DNA of 64,000 bases from SABI01 sp963663665 (GCA_963663665.2 CAXXKP010000009.1:491659-555658); one strand, 5' to 3'; shown: positions 26,677 through 35,290, counted from the stretch's first letter. A program made the numbers and translations. Notes: a model not told the origin generated them from the sequence alone.

Positions 26677-28130
26677 ATCAGCCCCTTGATAGCGCCTAAT
26701 ATTGAGGCGCTCTCCTCATCTAAGCCCTTTATTTCTTCTAGAATTTCTTGAGGTTTTCGAAGAGGTGTTTCTTCTGGTTTGTTGGGATTTTTAACAGACA
26801 GGTCATAAGTGGTTTGATCTATATTCTCAATTTTCACCAACCATGAGTTTTCACCTTCAGAACATGTTTTCTGTAGGTGGACAAACTCAGCTAAATCTTT
26901 TTCATTGAGTGGATTTGTCTTACCCAGATTCCTATCTAAATTGAGCTGGTAAAACCATGTACTTTTTGTTGGTTTACCTTTTTCGAAAAACAGGACAACA
27001 GTCTTTACTCCAGCTCCAGCAAAAACCCCTCCGGGTAAATCAAGAACAGTGTGCAGATTACAGTTTTCTAATAACAGCTTTCTAATACTGGTAGAAGCGT
27101 TGTCAGTGTTGCTTAAAAAAGTATTCTTTATTACTACTCCGGCCTTACCTCCAGCACGTAGTATTTTAATAAAATGCTGTAGGAACAAAAAGGCTGTTTC
27201 GCCTGTCTTAATAGGGAAGTTCTGTTGTACTTCTGATCGTTCTTTACCACCGAAAGGAGGATTTGCCAGCACTACATCATATCTGTCCTTCTCTTGGATA
27301 TCTGAAATGTTTTCTGCAAGAGTATTGGTGTGAATAATGTTTGGAGCTTCTATCCCGTGCAATATCATATTCATGATACCTATGATATAGGCTAATGATT
27401 TCTTCTCTTTTCCATAGAAAGTATTTTTCTGTAGTGTCTCTACATCTGACGTAGTAAGGCTCTTGCTTTTTTTAAGGAAGTTAAATGCTTCACAAAGGAA
27501 TCCAGCCGATCCTACTGCCCCATCGTAAACTGTCTGGCCTATTTCAGGAGCTACCACTTTTACCATCGTCTTTATAAGCGGTCTTGGTGTATAGTATTCC
27601 CCACCATTCCTACCGGCATTTCCCATATTCTGTATCTTACTTTCATAAAGGTGACTCATTTCATGCTTTTCAGTATGAGTCCTAAATCTCAAGGCATCTA
27701 TATGGTTGATAACTTCTCGGAGATTATATCCACTTTGAATCCTGTTTTTTAGCTCGCTGAAAATCTCACCAATCTTGTACTCTATGGTATCAGGGCTAAC
27801 TGCTTCTAATTTAAACTTTTTGAGATATGGGAATAACTCTATATTCACAAAATCAGAAAGATCATCACCCGTTAATGCTTTATGATAATCAAGATTCCCC
27901 TGTGCGTCTTTAGGTGAAGCCCATACAGTCCATTGGTATTCTTCTGGGTTGATAATATTGGTATATGGTTTCCCAGATAGTTCAGCTATTGTTTGTTTGT
28001 CTTTTTCCAAATCATCTAAGTATTTTAAAAATAATATCCAAGAGGTTTGTTCAACATAATCTAGTTCACTGCCACAACCGGCATCTTTATGCAGTATATC
28101 ATCAATATTTTTAAAAGTTTGTTCGAACAT
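26673..28130 (-). CDS. hsdM: Type I restriction DNA methyltransferase HsdM
   Basis: The 485-residue N6-adenine methyltransferase has an N-terminal HsdM helical domain (YVEQTSWILFLKYLDDLE), the AdoMet motif region YDGAVGSAGFLCEA, and the catalytic motif ANPPFG. Motif I differs from the usual DPACGSGGF by having DGAVGSAGF, a change close to the cofactor site, although many small variants are active. NMGNAGRNGGEYYTPRPL is also typical of the family. It is the first gene of the operon and starts after a moderate ribosome-binding site, AAGGTGAT. Confidence 0.92.
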   Translation of the reverse strand: MFEQTFKNIDDILHKDAGCGSELDYVEQTSWILFLKYLDDLEKDKQTIAELSGKPYTNIINPEEYQWTVWASPKDAQGNLDYHKALTGDDLSDFVNIELFPYLKKFKLEAVSPDTIEYKIGEIFSELKNRIQSGYNLREVINHIDALRFRTHTEKHEMSHLYESKIQNMGNAGRNGGEYYTPRPLIKTMVKVVAPEIGQTVYDGAVGSAGFLCEAFNFLKKSKSLTTSDVETLQKNTFYGKEKKSLAYIIGIMNMILHGIEAPNIIHTNTLAENISDIQEKDRYDVVLANPPFGGKERSEVQQNFPIKTGETAFLFLQHFIKILRAGGKAGVVIKNTFLSNTDNASTSIRKLLLENCNLHTVLDLPGGVFAGAGVKTVVLFFEKGKPTKSTWFYQLNLDRNLGKTNPLNEKDLAEFVHLQKTCSEGENSWLVKIENIDQTTYDLSVKNPNKPEETPLRKPQEILEEIKGLDEESASILGAIKGLI

Positions 28131-28325
28131 GTATCACCTTATCTTTTATTTTAATGTATTAAGAAAATGATTGAGATTAATCCAATTGGAAAAATACTCA
28201 AAGAACCATCTTCAATAAAAGAGTATACCATTATTAAGATTAGTTTTGTTAATAACAAATGGGTTTTAACTACCAATGACCATATTTTTTCATCTTTTCC
28301 CACAAAAACCCATCTCATAGCCAAA

Positions 28326-28426
28326 AACCAGCTAGGGAACAAGCACTTACTCTAACTGTATACGAATACCAGTTTATATAACTACGTTGGGTCTAGCAGG
28401 TTTTTACTGGCTATCTGACAAGAATA
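28326..28426. repeat. 101-bp repeat, copy 1 (partner at 34484)
   Basis: This 101-base segment matches 34484-34584 without gaps at 92 of 101 positions by manual count. The ends are an imperfect inverted repeat of about 20 bases (ATAGCCAAAAACCAGCTAG against the reverse of CTAGCAGGTTTTTACTGGCT), so the segment could fold into a long stem or be a MITE-like unit. It lies in the 676-bp gap between divergent hsdM and the AAA gene; the rest of that gap shows no gene, only a TATACT -10-like element near 28771. Confidence 0.6.
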
Positions 28427-28806
28427 GAGTTATTCTAGAACTTACGAAAGCCTAGTAATCTTCAGTAGAGAGCTAATTATGGAAATATAAGATGTTATGG
28501 ATTTGTCCTCTCAGTGTAGCTCATTTCACTTTTTCCCAACTTATCTTAATTCTTAATCTCATTATGAGCATATCCAATCTATATTACCCAGTTGGACCGG
28601 ATAGAATTGATTGAGTATCAAAATATCCCGCTGCGATATTTTTAGCCACTATCTGATATTCAACCTCAGCCAACATTGCAATTCTAAATTATTCAACTCG
28701 ACTAAAAGAAGGAATAAGTCCGCTTCAGGAAAACCCATAAATAATTCTAACCTAATATTAGATATGGTGTATACTCAAAGGATACAACTATGATAGGGAG
28801 AAAGAA

Positions 28807-31338
28807 ATGGATGATTTAATTCCTTGGTTATCTAAACAACCATTATGGATTCAAGAAATTCTAAAACAAGAGAAAAACCTCAGCGAATCAAGTATTCCGG
28901 TTGCAGTTAAATTTTGTCTTGAAGAGGCAAGAAATATACTCAAATCTTCTTTGGGCATCCCCATTCTTAGTTTTTCAGAAAAAACAGCAAGAATAGAATT
29001 GGTATCTCTGGAAAATATTTCTGGTATTAGCAAATTATCTTCTTTCTCAAATATAACTTTCAACCCTAATTTAACTCTGATTTACGGACGTAACGGTTCG
29101 GGCAAAACGAGTTATGTAAACATTATTAATAACGCAAGAAATCCGATGAGTGTTAAACTTATCAATAATATTTTTGAACGAAATAAAAAAAACCAACAAT
29201 ATTCACTTAAATATAAACTTAATGATTCTGAGAATGTATTTTGTTATCCAGTTACAGAAGATTTTTCAGATGAAAATAACCCTCTAAGAAATATTGATAT
29301 CTTCAGCGATTCAAAAGAAGAATTGCTAACTGGCCAGAATGATTGCAATTATGTTCCCGCAAGTTTGAAATTTTTAGCAAGTTTATCAGATTTTTACGAT
29401 AAAGTAAGGCTAGAACTTTTAGAGAAACAAAACATGCTTGTTTCTCCATTAACGCAACTCCCAAATAATTTTTTAATGACAAAACAAGGTAGCCTCTATG
29501 AAGAAAACAAAAATAATGTTTCTGATGATTATATTAAAGCTATTAAATGGGATGAAAAAGAAGAATCAAATCTAATCGAAATAGTTAATCGCCTTGATAC
29601 ATCTAAAGTTGCAAAAGCTCTAAAAGAAACAGAAAACAAATTACAAACCCTTACAATATTAATTTCATACTATGATCTAATTATTTCTGTAATCTCTGAA
29701 GAATCTCTAAAAAAATTGTCATCTCTTGCAAATTTTACAATTGAAAAAAGAATTATTTCTACCGAAGCTGCTAGAGTAATATCTTTAGAATCTATGCTAA
29801 CTGGTGTAGGGTCAGAGACTTGGAAAGAATTATGGATCGCAGCTAAACATTATTCTGAAAAAGAAGCATATTCAAATATTTCTTTCCCAAATGTAATGGA
29901 CAATTCGGTATGCGTATTGTGCCATCAGAAACTTGATAACAATTCAAAACAACGAATGACTCATTTTAATAATTATGTAACTGGAACTATAGAGAATCAA
30001 TACAATCGAGCTTACCGAAAGTATTTAGAACATAACATCTTCCAGATCACCATAAAACCAAATGAAGTATTAGAAATAATACAATATTTGGAAATAGAAA
30101 AAAATGAAATACAAGTGTTTCTCTCTAATCTTGAAGAAATCAATTCATGGACAGAGAAAGAAATTAAAACCCTGACCAACAATTTCAATAATCCATTATT
30201 TCATATAATGGATGAGGAATACCGTTTCCTAACCGATTTACAAATAAAACTTCAACTATTGAAGGAACAACAGGAAAAAGATTTAAAACCAGAAAACCAA
30301 CCCCAATTACAAAAACAAATGATAGAACTTCAAGCAAAAAAGTGGATATTTGAACACAAAGAAGAACTTGTAAAACAACAAACCTATTTATCACAGCATA
30401 ATCTTTACGCAAAGGCATTATCTTTAACCAGAACAAATGAAACTACAAAAAAAGCTCGAATTTTAGGGCAAGAATTGTTAACGGAAGAATTTACTTTTAA
30501 TTTCAACTCGGCTCTTAAAGAATTAGGGGCAGAAACTATTCAAGTAGCTCTAAAGACACAAGCACCACATAAAGGAAGAAGTAAATTTTACATAACATTA
30601 ACAGATTGTGATTCTGATGCAGAAATAAAGAACATATTAAGCAATGGAGAAAAAAGGATTATAACACTAGCTGCAGCAATCGCTGAATCAAAACTTGCAA
30701 AACATTCCACCCCATTTATTTTTGATGACCCAATATCATCCCTTGATTTTGATTACGAAAAAAAACTTTCAATATTTTTGAATGGATTATCAAAAAATCG
30801 TCAGGTTATTATATTTACTCATCGACTTTCATTCGTGGTTGCTTTAAGTAAAAACATTCCGAGTTCTTCATGTAAAATGATGCTAATCGAAAATATCAAA
30901 GGGTTAGGTTCTGGAATAAATAATGAGAATGTAATATTTGGTAATTCAAATGTTTCTAAAGAAACAAACCAACTGCTAATTAAGATTGAAAATTATATAA
31001 CAATCAAAACACGAGACCCTGAACAGTATATTAGCAATTATACAGATTGGAAAAATTCCTGTTGCTCCACATTTCGTAAACTTATAGAGCTTTCAATAGA
31101 AAAGATTTTGCTTAATTCCTCTGTTGAAAGATTCGGCATAATACATTCAAGTAATATAAAGAAACTATACTTAATTACAGAATCAGATTGCCAATTACTC
31201 GATAATAATATGACAAAATATTCGTATTTCGAACACTCTCAACCTGATGATGTTCCTGCACCAAACATTTCTTTAGAGGATGTAGAAACCGATTGCAGAA
31301 ACTTTAAAGACTGGATAAAAAATTTTAATTCTCGATAA
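28807..31338 (+). CDS. RloC/PrrC-like AAA ATPase with Cys-x-x-Cys hook
   Basis: The 843-residue protein has Walker A GRNGSGKT (94-101), a long helical middle with CVLC at 369-372 (the zinc-hook-like CxxC seen in AAA_13/RloC and Rad50-type proteins), an ABC-like signature LSNGEKR (611-617), Walker B FIFDDPISSLD and an H-loop His672. This is an SMC-like ATPase. A ~160-residue C-terminal region has no motif that I can identify as an anticodon nuclease triad. It is divergent from the type I restriction operon, the usual neighbourhood of PrrC and RloC, and so is probably a companion defence effector triggered when restriction fails. The ATG follows GGGAG. Confidence 0.75.
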   Translation: MDDLIPWLSKQPLWIQEILKQEKNLSESSIPVAVKFCLEEARNILKSSLGIPILSFSEKTARIELVSLENISGISKLSSFSNITFNPNLTLIYGRNGSGKTSYVNIINNARNPMSVKLINNIFERNKKNQQYSLKYKLNDSENVFCYPVTEDFSDENNPLRNIDIFSDSKEELLTGQNDCNYVPASLKFLASLSDFYDKVRLELLEKQNMLVSPLTQLPNNFLMTKQGSLYEENKNNVSDDYIKAIKWDEKEESNLIEIVNRLDTSKVAKALKETENKLQTLTILISYYDLIISVISEESLKKLSSLANFTIEKRIISTEAARVISLESMLTGVGSETWKELWIAAKHYSEKEAYSNISFPNVMDNSVCVLCHQKLDNNSKQRMTHFNNYVTGTIENQYNRAYRKYLEHNIFQITIKPNEVLEIIQYLEIEKNEIQVFLSNLEEINSWTEKEIKTLTNNFNNPLFHIMDEEYRFLTDLQIKLQLLKEQQEKDLKPENQPQLQKQMIELQAKKWIFEHKEELVKQQTYLSQHNLYAKALSLTRTNETTKKARILGQELLTEEFTFNFNSALKELGAETIQVALKTQAPHKGRSKFYITLTDCDSDAEIKNILSNGEKRIITLAAAIAESKLAKHSTPFIFDDPISSLDFDYEKKLSIFLNGLSKNRQVIIFTHRLSFVVALSKNIPSSSCKMMLIENIKGLGSGINNENVIFGNSNVSKETNQLLIKIENYITIKTRDPEQYISNYTDWKNSCCSTFRKLIELSIEKILLNSSVERFGIIHSSNIKKLYLITESDCQLLDNNMTKYSYFEHSQPDDVPAPNISLEDVETDCRNFKDWIKNFNSR

Positions 31339-31533
31339 ACTTAAATAGAATAGGGAACGTGAGCACCAAATCTACTACATCTATGTACCATGCTGTTTTG
31401 ATTGGAAAAACTTCGAAAAATTATTTGGAATTAACAGGGACAGAAAAAGAATTTTAATGAGCTTTCATTTATATCATTAGATAACAAATTTACAAATAGG
31501 AATATTATATAGTCTTAAAGGTTGATGAAAATA

Positions 31534-31745
31534 TTAAACAAGACCTTCTACTAAAATGTAATAGGTGGTACTAGTTTTCCTTAGTAAATTCTCACTAAAT
31601 CCACCCTTTTCCCTAAGTGATATTTTTTTATTAGTTACATCTCTCACATAATTTTCTACACTTTCATAAGGAATAGTGGAAAGAGTATTTAATTTGGGAA
31701 TCTTAACAGAAAAGGTATACCGGGTTTGGTCTGGCGGGGGGATAC
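31534..31745 (-). pseudogene. Relic 3' end of a second large serine integrase, with attP-like sequence
   Basis: Reading the minus strand from about 31745, an open frame ends ...GFSENLLRKTSTTYYILVE and stops at 31534. It has no start and nothing upstream. Its last residues resemble the tail predicted for the circular form of the intact integrase (LLRKTSNTIYILIES). The DNA contains TACTAGTTTTCCTTAGTAAA (31569-31588), identical to the inner arm and core at attR (34654-34673). It is thus an integrase tail kept in the unrecombined form. The remaining part of 31339-31764 shows no gene. Confidence 0.7.
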
Positions 31746-31764
31746 TTTTTCAACTTATAAAGAA

Positions 31765-32415
31765 CTACTTAAAAACATATCTGATAAAACTTTCCATCTC
31801 TTCAAACCATAATTGATAAGTATACTGTTGATTCATTAAAGGGGTTGTAAAAAGGATATCGAGGGGGTGTTGAAAATTTCTACATGTATAATATATTAAT
31901 ACCTCATTTTTAAAAGCTTTAACCCCAGGGCTATTTAAATGAATAAGGGAATTCCTTAATTTTTGAAAATGCAGGATTGATGTATTAAATGTTCCACAGG
32001 CCGCAATAACATCTTGAAATCTATTCAATTCATATCTTTCTAGTTTTATGGATAACTCCTGAATTGTATTTAAACCTCCCCATGTAGGTTCCTTGTAATA
32101 AGGCAATGGTGAAATATGATTAATATTTCCATTAGATATTAATTGTTTTAAAAAGAAAGCCTTTTCTTCATAGGTAATCCCACAATTACACTGAAGTTTA
32201 TTTTGAATATTTCCTTTTAGATCGTAACTATCCTCTAAATTTGCCATCCAAAACGAACGCCAAAGATGACACCAACTTTGCCATGAGAAATTCACTAATC
32301 CTGCTAAAGTATAATAATCATTGTCTTTTAACCCATTAAAAGCTTTATAACTAATAAAATCCATTGAAGGACGTGATGACCTATAATAATTTGTAACTAT
32401 TTTCTTGTAGTTCAT
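31765..32415 (-). CDS. HEPN-type putative RNase, partner of DUF262 protein
   Basis: The 216-residue protein is all-helical in appearance and carries LRNSLIHL with the R154-N-x3-H159 pattern of HEPN ribonucleases. A CNCG motif precedes it near residue 76. It begins 3 bases after the stop of the DUF262 gene, so the two are one operon. HEPN nucleases commonly act as toxins or abortive-infection effectors held in check by a partner, and pairs of DUF262 with small HEPN proteins of the MAE_28990 type are known from annotation. I infer a two-gene defence or toxin-antitoxin unit. Confidence 0.6.
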   Translation of the reverse strand: MNYKKIVTNYYRSSRPSMDFISYKAFNGLKDNDYYTLAGLVNFSWQSWCHLWRSFWMANLEDSYDLKGNIQNKLQCNCGITYEEKAFFLKQLISNGNINHISPLPYYKEPTWGGLNTIQELSIKLERYELNRFQDVIAACGTFNTSILHFQKLRNSLIHLNSPGVKAFKNEVLIYYTCRNFQHPLDILFTTPLMNQQYTYQLWFEEMESFIRYVFK

Positions 32416-32418
32416 TGA

Positions 32419-33468
32419 TTATTGTAAAGCTTGTACAAAATACTCGCATCGAATCAAACGATTCTTTGAACTTTGTGTCGTTTGGATACAAGCTGTGACA
32501 AAATTCTTGTATCTGTCATCTTGATCTTTTTCAGAAAATGCGGTTAATAGTAAGCTAATTTTTTCCAAAGCCTGATTCTTATCGGTTAAATACTGGCCAA
32601 TTGGTATCAATTTTGGATCTGTCATACTTACATTTGATATCCCCCATTTATTATAAATTAATGCACTAACTAATGAGTATAATAAAAAGCCATTCAGGAT
32701 TTGTAATTCTAAAACTTCTACAAGTTCATTTTTTATAAAATCCAAAGTTGTACATAATCGAAACTCTACTAATTGTCTGTCTGGGAAGACATTATCATTA
32801 TCTTTATAAATATTTTCTAATTTGCTGACAGAACGACCTATTAATCCATCTGAGAGAATCAACTGACTAAGTTCTGTTAAAAGGTCGGCATCATTCATTC
32901 TAGCTATTTCTCTAGGAGTTAATATTTTATATTTTTCAAATAAGGGAGAATACCTCTCAATCATATCTCTAATAAACCATTTAAACTCTCCTTGATATTT
33001 TGCATGCCTTTTCTCTTGCATATTAAGAGGAACAGTATATGAATTAATTCTTCTAAAGATATCAATTACTTCTTCATCAGTAGAACCCATAGCTGTATCA
33101 ACTGAAACTTCATAAGATAAAAAAATTGTTTTTAGTTCATCATCAAGATCACTAAATCCCATTTTTGCAAATTTTTTACTAACCGTTGAGAGTTTAAATT
33201 TATCATCAATAAAATCAATTATTGCTGTAAATCGTTGTTGACCATCAATTACCTCTCTAATAGATTTTTGAGTTTTTAATTCAATCTTTTGTCTTAATGT
33301 GATTTTTGGAAAAGGAAACCCATTCAAAATCGTATCGATAAAATAGGATCTTGCATTATTAGGCCATAGTCCTCTCGACCTTTGATAGTCTCTATTAATC
33401 TTTAATTGACCTTGCTTATAATACCCTCTTAAGTCTGCTATGGTAATAGTATTTCTAATAATTTTCAT
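32419..33468 (-). CDS. DUF262 (GmrSD-N/ParB-like) domain protein
   Basis: The 349-residue protein has the DUF262 core: KINRDYQRSRGLWPNNARSYFIDTILNGFPFP, then the diagnostic VIDGQQRFTAII (DGQQR 75-79), and RINSYTVPLNMQEKRHAKY. DUF262 is a ParB/sulfiredoxin-like fold with NTP-dependent activity, found in GmrSD-type restriction and several other defence systems. The C-terminal 150 residues are helical, without the HNH/DUF1524 nuclease of GmrD, so the effector function probably lies in the HEPN partner. Both genes are close to the right end of the element. Confidence 0.8.
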   Translation of the reverse strand: MKIIRNTITIADLRGYYKQGQLKINRDYQRSRGLWPNNARSYFIDTILNGFPFPKITLRQKIELKTQKSIREVIDGQQRFTAIIDFIDDKFKLSTVSKKFAKMGFSDLDDELKTIFLSYEVSVDTAMGSTDEEVIDIFRRINSYTVPLNMQEKRHAKYQGEFKWFIRDMIERYSPLFEKYKILTPREIARMNDADLLTELSQLILSDGLIGRSVSKLENIYKDNDNVFPDRQLVEFRLCTTLDFIKNELVEVLELQILNGFLLYSLVSALIYNKWGISNVSMTDPKLIPIGQYLTDKNQALEKISLLLTAFSEKDQDDRYKNFVTACIQTTQSSKNRLIRCEYFVQALQ

Positions 33469-33744
33469 ATGAATCCTCAGTATTTTAACTATATATTAGC
33501 ATATATGATATTAAATATCATCTAAAACAAAAACAATAATTTTATGAATAAAATTTTTCCCTGTTTATAATAATCATTTGGTGGTTTAGAATATAGTTCG
33601 CAATTTGAAATTGAAAAAGGTCATTGGGTGTTCCATACTGTTTGATACCTACATCAGCAGAAGGAGACAATCCCAATGTGATAAATCAAGTTTTTCAACT
33701 ATTTTATTAATTAAATGAGAGTATAATTTTTTATTTCGCGTCTC

Positions 33745-34087
33745 TTAATTTCTTGTCAATGCGGTTCGTACTCCAATTCCATTGTCTAACTTTAGCTGAT
33801 GAAGAAATTCAATAGAGTATTTCGTTTCATCACCATCAATTTCAGTATGATGATTGCTACACAACAGAATAAGGTTAGGATACCTATTTCTATCTCCTTC
33901 TGACAAATTGCTAAGGTGCCGCGGCCCACTATTTTATCTATCACCTACAATATGACAATTCTCTTCAATTAACGTAATACCAGAGGGTGAAAAACTTGAG
34001 TCCACGGCTAACTTTTTCTACAAATAGAACATCTCCCAGCATCCTTTTTTGGCAAAGTATTTTAACATCTTTCTGATCAGCACTCAT
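33745..34087 (-). pseudogene. Decayed HNH endonuclease gene
   Basis: On the minus strand an ATG at 34087 opens a frame that soon breaks. The remaining stretches, in shifted frames with internal stops, read IEENCHIVGDR and GPRHLSNLSEGDRNRYPNLI followed by LLCSNHHTEIDGDETKYSIEFL. This is the pattern of HNH nucleases (His ... Asn-Leu-Ile-x-Leu-Cys-x-x-His-His-x-x-x-Asp). At least one frameshift and two stops separate the parts. It probably was a third component or another defence nuclease. The rest of 33469-34651 shows no gene except the 101-bp repeat. Confidence 0.7.
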
Positions 34088-34483
34088 TTTTATCCTTTTA
34101 TCGAGTAACATCGATTATCAAGATTTAAATTATTTAATGAACTCCATTATCTAGATTCTGAATAATTTCAACTCTTTCCACAACCTTTTTATCTGCCCTG
34201 TGTAGGAACTTTACCTTCAATCCACAAATATAAAGTATCTAGTTTCCCTAATTAAATGTGAGAAACATCACTGTAGAAATCAATCTACTATAAATCGTTA
34301 TTAATCTGCATGGTAAATCGTTTATAGGAAATTCAGTTTCGATTTAATTCCTTTCTCTACATCCTTAATGACTACATTTTTCCTTTGTATTATTATTTTA
34401 AGAACTCCACTCTCTATAAAATCGGTAACAAACAATGAATAAAATTCTATTTACATACTTAATAAATAGATCTCGGCACAGAT

Positions 34484-34584
34484 AACCAGCTAGGAAACAA
34501 GCATTTACTCTAACTGTATACGAATACTAGTTAAGATAACTACGTTGAGTCTAGCATGTTTTTACTGGCTATCCGTCAAGAATA
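34484..34584. repeat. 101-bp repeat, copy 2
   Basis: This is the gap-free partner of the segment at 28326-28426, differing at nine positions by manual count. It lies 67 bases inside the right end of the element. The right inverted part (CTAGCATGTTTTTACTGGCT) is kept, while the left one is shorter than in copy 1. It may be an end-proximal regulatory element of an earlier unit, a small RNA gene or a short palindromic mobile repeat. Confidence 0.6.
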
Positions 34585-34651
34585 AAGATGTATAGTAATC
34601 GCTTAGCCATTAGCATGCTGTAATCTCACTTTCTATTAAAATATATATAGT

Positions 34652-34676
34652 GTTACTAGTTTTCCTTAGTAAACGC
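34652..34676 (+). other. attR junction of the yjbQ-targeting element
   Basis: The element arm GTTACTAGTTTTCCT (34652-34666) is followed by the core GTAAA (34669-34673) and then by host yjbQ sequence CGCTATGCACATC. The arm is the exact reverse complement of the left arm at 15904-15918. In the circular form the integrase frame would continue through this site and end at 34610. Confidence 0.85.
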
Positions 34677-34965
34677 TATGCACATCACCGCTAGTGTATT
34701 CATCAATGATGACGAAAGTGGACTCCACCAAGACTTTGAGAAATGGTTAGAACAATTAGCCCCAGAAAAGCCCTACTCTCGTTATCAACACAATGGTTTT
34801 GAAGATAATGGAGATGCTCATCTAAAAAGAACCATCATTGGACGGGAAGTCACAATAGCGATTACAAATGGAGACTTTGATAGTGGCCCATGGGAACAGA
34901 TCTTCTACTATGAAATGGATGGCAAAAGAGATAAGAGGGTATTGATTAAGATAATAGGAGAATAA
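34674..34965 (+). pseudogene. yjbQ: 3' part of host yjbQ, displaced by the element
   Basis: The reading frame from AMHITASVFINDDESGL through DNGDAHLK to KRVLIKIIGE is undamaged, 96 codons long. It fits exactly in frame to the 5' fragment when the 18.8-kb element is removed. An ATG at 34678 could start translation but there is no ribosome-binding site, so separate expression is unlikely. It is followed after 86 bases by the RHH/RelE genes. Confidence 0.9.
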
Positions 34966-35000
34966 AGAACCTTATCGCTGTTAATAGCAAGGAGAAAAAG

Positions 35001-35030
35001 TTGACTTACGTGTATTACGTGTGATACAGT
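35001..35030 (+). promoter_or_regulatory. Promoter and operator of the toxin-antitoxin genes
   Basis: A -35 TTGACT (35001-35006) precedes a -10-like GATACA (35023-35028, 16-base spacer) or TACAGT (35025-35030, 18-base spacer). The spacer holds the tandem TTACGTGT / TTACGTGT motif, a probable RHH antitoxin operator. The related promoter at about 37670 upstream of the decayed antitoxin keeps TTGACTTACGTGTAT, showing common ancestry. Confidence 0.6.
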
Positions 35031-35050
35031 AAACAGGGGAGGATATTAAG

Positions 35051-35290
35051 ATGAGTGAATCCATTTCCGTGCGACTACCAAAAGAATTAGTCGACCGTAT
35101 CGATAATTTGGCAAAGAGGACCGGAAGAACAAAGACCTTCTACATTCAGGAAGCGCTTCTAGAAAAAGTAAGTGACCTGGAATTGGTATATTTGGCCCAG
35201 AAACGCGAAGAAGATCTCAGGGCAGGACGAAGCAAAACGCATACACTGGATGAGGTCATCGAAGCAAATGGTTTGGCAGATAAAATTTGA
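35051..35290 (+). CDS. Ribbon-helix-helix antitoxin (RelB-like)
   Basis: The 79-residue protein begins SESISVRLPKELVDRIDNLAKRTGRTKTFY, a ribbon-helix-helix DNA-binding domain. Its C-terminal tail (LRAGRSKTHTLDEVIEAN) would wrap the toxin. A ribosome-binding site GGGGAGG precedes the ATG. It overlaps the RelE gene by 23 bases, the usual antitoxin-first order. The complex should repress its own promoter. A decayed copy of the same gene lies at 37716. Confidence 0.9.
   Translation: MSESISVRLPKELVDRIDNLAKRTGRTKTFYIQEALLEKVSDLELVYLAQKREEDLRAGRSKTHTLDEVIEANGLADKI

Larger units (their letters stand above)
15896..34671. mobile_element. Integrated ~18.8-kb serine-integrase element in yjbQ
   Basis: Both boundaries are read from the sequence: host yjbQ 5' part and 3' part share the core GTAAA at 15894-15898 and 34669-34673, and the internal sides carry matching 15-bp inverted arms. 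Contents from left to right are the integrase, an intact yjbQ, a resolvase, a family-A polymerase-like gene, a three-gene DUF3102 cluster, type I restriction-modification, an AAA ATPase, an integrase relic, a HEPN/DUF262 pair and an HNH relic. No phage structural or conjugation genes are visible, so it is best called a non-conjugative integrative element or defence island, possibly mobilised by other elements. Confidence 0.85.

Noticed and set aside
28151..28355. Overlapping short ORFs on both strands between hsdM and the AAA gene
   Set aside because: No ribosome-binding sites and no motif; the region holds the 101-bp repeat and promoters.
28807..31338. Naming the AAA protein as a PrrC or RloC anticodon nuclease
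   Set aside because: The ATPase core and hook fit, but I could not identify the catalytic triad of those nucleases.
22569..33468. BREX, DISARM or another multi-gene defence system
   Set aside because: No PglX/PglZ, DrmA/DrmB or similar genes are present; the set is a type I system plus separate units.
15896..34671. Prophage or conjugative element
   Set aside because: No capsid, terminase, tail, relaxase or type IV secretion genes are visible.
34678..34965. Independent short YjbQ-like gene starting at ATG 34678
   Set aside because: It is the 3' end of the split host gene, with no ribosome-binding site and no N-terminal third.
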